From positions 1 to 64,000 of the forward strand of contig PNOC01000013.1 of assembly GCA_013824615.1 (NCBI GenBank): a stretch of 64,000 nucleotides of DNA. Reading direction: 5' to 3'. The notes under the pieces are model-generated. The model searched no databases and was not told the DNA's origin. It saw only the letters and a program-made list of their open reading frames with translations. The number at the start of each line of letters is the position of its first letter. Within the stretch, counting starts at the first letter, position 1. Shown here piece by piece: positions 59,015 through 64,000 of this stretch. Origin of the DNA: Thermodesulfovibrio sp. GTDB lineage: Bacteria; Nitrospirota; Thermodesulfovibrionia; Thermodesulfovibrionales; UBA6898. The position numbers and the translations under genes were made by a program.

Positions 59015-60511
59015 ATGCGGATCAAGACAAGGCTCAGACTTAACACGATCATTTCCCTCAGTACGGTCATACTCATCCTGCTTTCTCTTTCCCTGTCTTT
59101 TCGGGCGATTTTTATTGCGGACCGGGACATGGACCTGGTCGATGAAATGAGGAAAGTCTCGTTTGAACGGATACTGCTGAGGGACGAGTATTTCCTTTAT
59201 CAGGAAGTGCGCGCCAAAACTCAGTGGCAGAGCAAGTCCGAAGTACTTCTAAACTTTTTTGCGCTGGCTGATACACGTTTTGATCAGGAGGAGGACAAGG
59301 CCTTGCTGCAGGACGCCCGCAAGGATTTTAATGCCACCTTCTCCCAGATGTCCAAGGTGATGGAAAGTCATGCAAAACAGGACACCGGCCTACATAAAAG
59401 CCCCGGGTTCAGCGAGGCAGAACTGCGGCTGATCAGCCAGGGAATTTTAAAGGCCTACTCCCTGACGGACAATTTAAACCGGTTGCATGAATCTGTCCAG
59501 AAGAAGACAATACGAGCACAGAACAGGGGGGCCTTTATTGTTGTCCTCTTTATTCTCGGGGGGATTATTGCAATCATAATTAATTCAACAGTTATCGGAA
59601 GAACACTGGCAAAGCGCATTACGGCACTCGGCAAAGGCGTTGAAATCATGGGTGCCGGCAATCTCGATTATCGCATTGCAGCCGAGGGCGACGATGAGCT
59701 TACCACCCTGGCCATGGCGAGCAACGAGATGGCCGCCAAATTGAAACAATCGTATACTTCCGTTGATAATCTGCAGAAGGAGATAGCGGAGCGTATGCTG
59801 GTGGAGGAAAAACTGACGATCAGCATGGCAGACCTTCAGCGATCGAACAAGGAGCTGGAGCAGTTCGCCTATGTGGCCTCACACGATCTGCAGGAGCCGC
59901 TGCGCATGGTGGCGAGTTATACGCAGCTTCTGGCCGAACGCTACGAGAACCAGCTCGATGACAAAGCCAGAAAGTTCATCCACTACGCGGTGGATGGCGC
60001 GGTCCGAATGCAGTTGCTGATCAATGATCTCCTGGCATACTCCCGCATTGGAACGAAGGGAAAGCCGCTGGCGCCTGTGTCGGCGCATGCTGTGGTGGGA
60101 GAAGCGATAAATAATCTGAAAATGAAGATCGACGAGACGAAGGCGATTATCACCAATGACGAGCTGCCTGAGGTGCGGGCCGATGCCTCTCAGCTGGTGC
60201 AATTATTTCAGAACCTGATTGGCAATGCACTGAAGTTCCGGGGAGCAGAGGATCCACGTATTCATATTTCTGCGAGGGATGAGGGGCGGGAATGGCTGTT
60301 TATGATCAGGGACAACGGTATCGGGATAGAGCCGCAGTATGCGGACAAAATATTTATCATTTTTCAGCGCCTCCACACAAAGGAAGAATATCCCGGCAGC
60401 GGTATCGGGCTTGCCATCTGCAAGAAAATAGTCGAGCGCCATGGAGGAAGAATATGGTTTGATTCAGAGCCTGGAAGAGGTGCAACGTTTTATTTTACTA
60501 TTCCCAAATAA
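59015..60511 (+). CDS. Membrane sensor histidine kinase (phytochrome-kinase-like HisKA)
   Basis: 498 residues. TM1 about 10-34, periplasmic sensor (35-170), TM2 about 172-195, HAMP (about 196-250), coiled coil, HisKA with H290 (YVASHDLQEPLRM) and HATPase (LIGNALKFRG, GSGIGLAICKKIVERHGG). The SHDLQEPLR form is that of kinases that pass phosphate to stand-alone Rcp1-like receivers, and such a receiver is the next gene. The solute-binding lipoprotein upstream may be its input. Confidence 0.92.
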   Translation: MRIKTRLRLNTIISLSTVILILLSLSLSFRAIFIADRDMDLVDEMRKVSFERILLRDEYFLYQEVRAKTQWQSKSEVLLNFFALADTRFDQEEDKALLQDARKDFNATFSQMSKVMESHAKQDTGLHKSPGFSEAELRLISQGILKAYSLTDNLNRLHESVQKKTIRAQNRGAFIVVLFILGGIIAIIINSTVIGRTLAKRITALGKGVEIMGAGNLDYRIAAEGDDELTTLAMASNEMAAKLKQSYTSVDNLQKEIAERMLVEEKLTISMADLQRSNKELEQFAYVASHDLQEPLRMVASYTQLLAERYENQLDDKARKFIHYAVDGAVRMQLLINDLLAYSRIGTKGKPLAPVSAHAVVGEAINNLKMKIDETKAIITNDELPEVRADASQLVQLFQNLIGNALKFRGAEDPRIHISARDEGREWLFMIRDNGIGIEPQYADKIFIIFQRLHTKEEYPGSGIGLAICKKIVERHGGRIWFDSEPGRGATFYFTIPK

Positions 60512-60529
60512 TAAAGGAGGTAATAAGGT

Positions 60530-60985
60530 ATGGAGTGCGCAGCAGCAGTACGGCCGATTGATATTCTTCTGGTTGAGGATAATATTGGTGATGTAGACCT
60601 GGCACGGGAAGCACTGGGAATGGGCAAACTGCACAATATTCTGCATGTGGTGCAGGACGGCGTGGCGGCCATGGATTTTCTCCGGAAGAAGGGGAAGTAT
60701 GTTGACTCGCCGCGGCCGGATCTGATTATTCTGGACCTGAATCTGCCTAAAAAGGATGGCCGCGAGGTACTGGCAGAGATTAAAGTTGACGAGAACCTCA
60801 AGCGCATTCCTGTGGTCATCCTGACAACTTCACGCGCAGAGGAAGATATTCTGAAAACCTATAATCTGCATGCAAACTGCTACATAACAAAACCCATTGA
60901 CCTGAATCAGTTTCTGCATGTGGTCCAGTCTATAGAGCAGTTTTGGCTGAGCATCGTTGTACTTCCGGATGGGTGCAGGAAATGA
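60530..60985 (+). CDS. Stand-alone response regulator (Rcp1-like)
   Basis: 151 residues, one receiver domain. DILLVEDNIGDVDLAREAL (acidic pocket), phosphoacceptor D69 (LIILDLNLPKKDG), Thr/Ser in VVILTTSRAEEDI and Lys in YITKPIDLNQF. No output domain; it probably relays phosphate from the preceding kinase to the next proteins. AAAGGAGG precedes ATG 60530. The stop overlaps the following start (ATGA). Confidence 0.94.
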   Translation: MECAAAVRPIDILLVEDNIGDVDLAREALGMGKLHNILHVVQDGVAAMDFLRKKGKYVDSPRPDLIILDLNLPKKDGREVLAEIKVDENLKRIPVVILTTSRAEEDILKTYNLHANCYITKPIDLNQFLHVVQSIEQFWLSIVVLPDGCRK

Positions 60986-62880
60986 ACAGACGCCTGAGGA
61001 TACTTCTGATTGAAGATAATCCTGGCGATGCAGACCTTATCGAGGATATGCTGACCCGGGCTGACGTCCGGTTTGAGCTGCAGTGTGCAAGGCGTTTATC
61101 GGCAGGCATTGAACTTATTAAAGCAGGTGGTGCTGATGTAATTCTGGCGGATCTGGGCCTCCCTGACAGTCAGGGACTTGGCACTCTGGTTAAATTGATT
61201 GACGCCGGTCTTGATGCCCCGGTGATTGTGCTTACGGGTCTTGCAGATGAAGCAGTAGGGACCGAGGCTGTCAAGGCAGGTGCCCAGGATTATCTCATCA
61301 AGGGGCAGATAGACAGGAATCTGCTTGTGCGGTCTATTAATTATGCTATTGAACGCAAGAAGACTCAGGCGGCCCTAAGAGAAAGTGAGGATCAATACAA
61401 GGCTCTGTTTAATAACAGTATCGATGCTGTTTTACTCACGAGGCCGGACGGATCAATCATTTCCGCCAATCCTGAGGCCTGTCGTATGCTTGAAAGCTCT
61501 GAAGAAGAAATATGCAGACTCAGCCGGAATGAAGTCGTTGATATTGACGATCCCCGTCTGGTGCCGGCATTGGAAGAACGCGCCAGTACCGGCAGGTTTA
61601 AGGGGGAACTCCTTCTGCGCAGAAGGGATGGGAGCAAGTTCCCGGGAGAAGTTTCCTCCGCATTGTTTACAGACATCAAGGGTAACGTGATGACGAGCAT
61701 GATTGTCAGGGATATCACCGAGCGTAAGAATCTGGAAACGCAGCTCCGTCATGCCCAGAAGATGGAGGCGGTCGGCACCCTGGCCGGTGGAATTGCACAT
61801 GATTTCAATAACATTCTGAACGTGATCATGGGCTACGGAAGCATGGTTCGGGATGCTCTGGTGGCTGACAGCCTGCTGAGAAGTCAGATGGATGAGGTGC
61901 TTGCGGCTGCCGAGAGGGCAGCGAATCTCACGGGGAGACTGCTTGTATTCAGCAGAAAGCAGATTGTTGACATCAAGCCTGTAAACATCAATGAGATTAT
62001 TGTTGGCTTTCAAAAAATGCTTGACAGAATTATACGTGAGAATATTGCTTTTGCCTTGCAGATAGCGGACCGTTCCCTGATGGTGATGGCGGATGTCGGG
62101 CAGATAGAACAGGTACTTATGAACCTTGTCACGAATGCCCGTGACGCAATGCCGTTGGGGGGACGGCTGACGATCGGCACGGGACTCGCGGAATTGGACG
62201 ATGACTATATTGCAACGTATGGATATGGAAAGCCCGGAAGATACGTGCTCGTAACCGTTGCCGACACAGGATGCGGTATAGATGGAGAAACACAGAAGAA
62301 GATATTTGAGCCGTTCTTTACTACAAAAGGCATTGGAGAAGGCACCGGGCTCGGTCTGGCGATCTCCTACGGAATTGTAAAGCAACACGGCGGGTTTATC
62401 AAGGTGTATAGCGAGCTGGGAAAGGGCACACTATTCAAAATATATCTGCCTTGCATTGAAAACACAACAGAATCAGACATGAAGAACGAGGCTTTGGTTG
62501 CTGTAGCGGGGGGCAGTGAGACGATTCTCGTGGCAGAAGACGATGCTGCGGCGAGAAAATTGATGACCATAATCCTGGAGTCCTTCGGATACCGTGTTAT
62601 CACTACAGGAGACGGGGAAGAGGCGATAGCGGCTTTTCTGGAGAATAGAGCCACTATTCAACTCGTTATACTTGATATGATCATGCCGAAGAAGAACGGT
62701 CAGGAAGTCAGTGAGGTGATCAGGGAAGAAAGTCCAGGGACAAAAATACTCTTTTCGAGCGGCTATCTGAGTGATATGGTCAACACCCGGGAGTTGACAG
62801 AATCCGGTTTCGAATTTGTCCATAAACCCTTTTCACCGAAAGACCTTCTGAGAAAAGTAAGAGATATTCTCGACCGATGA
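60982..62880 (+). CDS. Receiver-PAS-histidine kinase-receiver hybrid
   Basis: 632 residues from [13 protein letters not shown]. Receiver 1 (1-125, D57 in [13 protein letters not shown]), PAS (about 138-255), HisKA with H273 ([13 protein letters not shown]), HATPase ([24 protein letters not shown]), receiver 2 (about 515-632, D565 in [13 protein letters not shown]). ATG 60982 overlaps the upstream stop (ATGA); the longer frame from 60943 lies inside the receiver gene. The N-terminal receiver lets the kinase be driven by the upstream pair. Its stop overlaps the HD-GYP gene. Confidence 0.93.
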   Translation: MNRRLRILLIEDNPGDADLIEDMLTRADVRFELQCARRLSAGIELIKAGGADVILADLGLPDSQGLGTLVKLIDAGLDAPVIVLTGLADEAVGTEAVKAGAQDYLIKGQIDRNLLVRSINYAIERKKTQAALRESEDQYKALFNNSIDAVLLTRPDGSIISANPEACRMLESSEEEICRLSRNEVVDIDDPRLVPALEERASTGRFKGELLLRRRDGSKFPGEVSSALFTDIKGNVMTSMIVRDITERKNLETQLRHAQKMEAVGTLAGGIAHDFNNILNVIMGYGSMVRDALVADSLLRSQMDEVLAAAERAANLTGRLLVFSRKQIVDIKPVNINEIIVGFQKMLDRIIRENIAFALQIADRSLMVMADVGQIEQVLMNLVTNARDAMPLGGRLTIGTGLAELDDDYIATYGYGKPGRYVLVTVADTGCGIDGETQKKIFEPFFTTKGIGEGTGLGLAISYGIVKQHGGFIKVYSELGKGTLFKIYLPCIENTTESDMKNEALVAVAGGSETILVAEDDAAARKLMTIILESFGYRVITTGDGEEAIAAFLENRATIQLVILDMIMPKKNGQEVSEVIREESPGTKILFSSGYLSDMVNTRELTESGFEFVHKPFSPKDLLRKVRDILDR

Positions 62881-63920
62881 ATAAAAAAATATTGATCGTT
62901 GACGATGAAGAAACCAACCTCAAGGTGCTTATCAGCTGGCTCATCTCTTTTGGATATGATATTGACACAGCGGAAAATGGCAGGGAGGCAGTGCAGAAAG
63001 CCGCGGACTACAGGCCGGACCTTATAGTCCTTGATATCATGATGCCGGTCATGAATGGGTATGAGGCATGCAGGCTCATTAAAGCAGACCCTGAAACAAA
63101 AAACATACCGGTAGTCATGGTGACGGCTCTTCATGACCGGGAATCGAAGTTGCTAGGTCTGAAGGCCGGTGCAAACGAGTTCCTGTCCAAGCCGATTGAC
63201 CAGGCTGAACTGGCTATTAGGGTGAAAAATCTTCTGGCGATTAAGGAATCTGAAGACTTTATGCTGCGGCACAATCAGATACTGGAGCAAGAAGTCCATG
63301 AAAGGACACAGGACCTTCGGAATATGAGCAACGAGATGGTACGGAAGCTGACGGCGGCAGCCGAGTTTCGTGACACGGACACAGGAGAACATATATCACG
63401 GATAGGTTTTTATGCCAACAAGATTGCAGAGGCGATGGATATGCCGATGGACTTTATCGAGACGATAACCTTTGCAAGCCAGCTGCATGACATAGGAAAG
63501 ATCGGAATTCCTGACAGCATCCTGCTGAAGCCGGGTCCGCTTACCAGGGACGAATTCGAGGTCATGAAGACGCATTCTGTTATCGGAGCGAAGATCCTTT
63601 CAGGCTCCCTGTACCCGAGAATTCAGATGACTGCTTCCATAGCATTACATCATCACGAACGGTGGGACGGCGGGGGATATCCGGGAGGGCTCAAGGGAGA
63701 GGAAATACCTGCCGAGGGCAGAATCGTCATGCTTGTTGATCAGTATGATGCCCTGAGGTGTAAAAGGCCCTATAAACCATCTTTTGACCATCAGAAGACG
63801 GTTGAAATTATAACCGTGGGTGACGGCAGAACCATGCCTGGCCATTTCGATCCGGCGGTACTCAAGGCGTTCAGAGAGATTGCCTCCCTGTTTGAAGAGA
63901 TTTTCGAACTGCATCAATAG
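62877..63920 (+). CDS. Response regulator with HD-GYP domain (c-di-GMP phosphodiesterase)
   Basis: 347 residues. Receiver (1-122, D53 in [14 protein letters not shown] in FLSKPIDQ), coiled coil (about 123-160), HD-GYP domain (about 160-347) with [11 protein letters not shown] (HD at 204-205) and [16 protein letters not shown] (259-274). The GYP motif is intact, so c-di-GMP hydrolysis is expected. It overlaps the hybrid kinase stop (ATGA) and is the likely output of the whole operon, linking the lipoprotein and kinases to c-di-GMP levels. Confidence 0.94.
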   Translation: MNKKILIVDDEETNLKVLISWLISFGYDIDTAENGREAVQKAADYRPDLIVLDIMMPVMNGYEACRLIKADPETKNIPVVMVTALHDRESKLLGLKAGANEFLSKPIDQAELAIRVKNLLAIKESEDFMLRHNQILEQEVHERTQDLRNMSNEMVRKLTAAAEFRDTDTGEHISRIGFYANKIAEAMDMPMDFIETITFASQLHDIGKIGIPDSILLKPGPLTRDEFEVMKTHSVIGAKILSGSLYPRIQMTASIALHHHERWDGGGYPGGLKGEEIPAEGRIVMLVDQYDALRCKRPYKPSFDHQKTVEIITVGDGRTMPGHFDPAVLKAFREIASLFEEIFELHQ

Positions 63921-64000
63921 CAAAGCCGGCCGTTTGTATGTCGGAAGATTGCCCGGCTTGCAATTCCGGCTTGCCCGAAGGTATGGCAGGGCGGAGTCCT

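Noticed and set aside
1-64000. CRISPR arrays, integrases, phage genes, rRNA or tRNA
   Set aside because: No regularly spaced direct repeats, no integrase or capsid-like frames and no RNA gene signatures were seen; the repeats present are REP- or MITE-like.

Overview
The window is a moderate-GC bacterial chromosome segment from a Gram-negative, probably anaerobic or microaerophilic organism. Evidence includes outer-membrane and periplasmic proteins, tungstate and molybdate uptake, bacteriohemerythrin, selenophosphate synthetase with selenoprotein genes, CxxCH-bearing sensors, and many multi-PAS histidine kinases. The style fits Nitrospirota (Thermodesulfovibrionia-like) or Desulfobacterota, but no marker here settles which. 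I found no rRNA, tRNA, CRISPR array or autonomous transposase.

Layout. 0-3.8 kb: end of an RND/MMPL exporter operon (exporter, LolA-like protein, outer-membrane barrel). 3.8-6.5 kb: CDF-like transporter, then selD (a selenoprotein itself) and a TSUP permease. 6.5-13.5 kb: two sensory units, kinase plus DUF3365-like sensor and PstS-like protein plus kinase, separated by a decayed kinase/regulator remnant. 13.5-18.4 kb: a UGA-containing HMA/MerP-like gene, two exported beta-helix-type proteins, a DUF202 protein and a uracil-DNA glycosylase. 18.4-24.5 kb: AraC regulator, then an esterase/cyclophilin-like/two-ADH cassette bracketed by inverted MITE copies, then a toxin-antitoxin pair. 24.6-33.1 kb: sigma-54 two-component pair, a USP/TSUP operon with a sigma-54 promoter, and a Lon protease with a receiver domain inserted in it. 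33.2-39.3 kb: DUF1566 protein and a merged tungstate/molybdate locus (tupA, modE-like, modABC, tupBC). 39.4-45.4 kb: hemerythrin, DsbC-like protein, IMP cyclohydrolase with an upstream UGA-containing CXXC gene, MBL hydrolase, Cys-cluster protein, chemoreceptor and a DUF3786-like protein. 45.5-55.1 kb: sensor with zinc-ribbon tail, UGA-containing Cys-rich mini-gene, yajQ, gspAB, OsmC, PAP2 and ArnT-like enzymes, an epimerase and class II aldolase. 55.1-64 kb: a large hybrid kinase and an operon of solute-binding lipoprotein, kinase, receiver, hybrid kinase and HD-GYP phosphodiesterase.

Main themes. First, four genes have an in-frame UGA followed by a hairpin at the spacing expected of a bacterial SECIS; all four are broken or missed by standard gene calling. 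They are selD, an HMA/MerP-like protein, a dual-CXXC mini-protein and a Cys-rich mini-protein overlapping yajQ. Second, signalling is very dense, and two operons pair a lone solute-binding protein with kinases and no permease. Third, non-autonomous repeats are common. One has a clear 7-bp target duplication at the modE-like stop codon; one is read in frame inside the exporter. A two-copy 166-nt element has compensatory base changes in its stems and may be a structured RNA.
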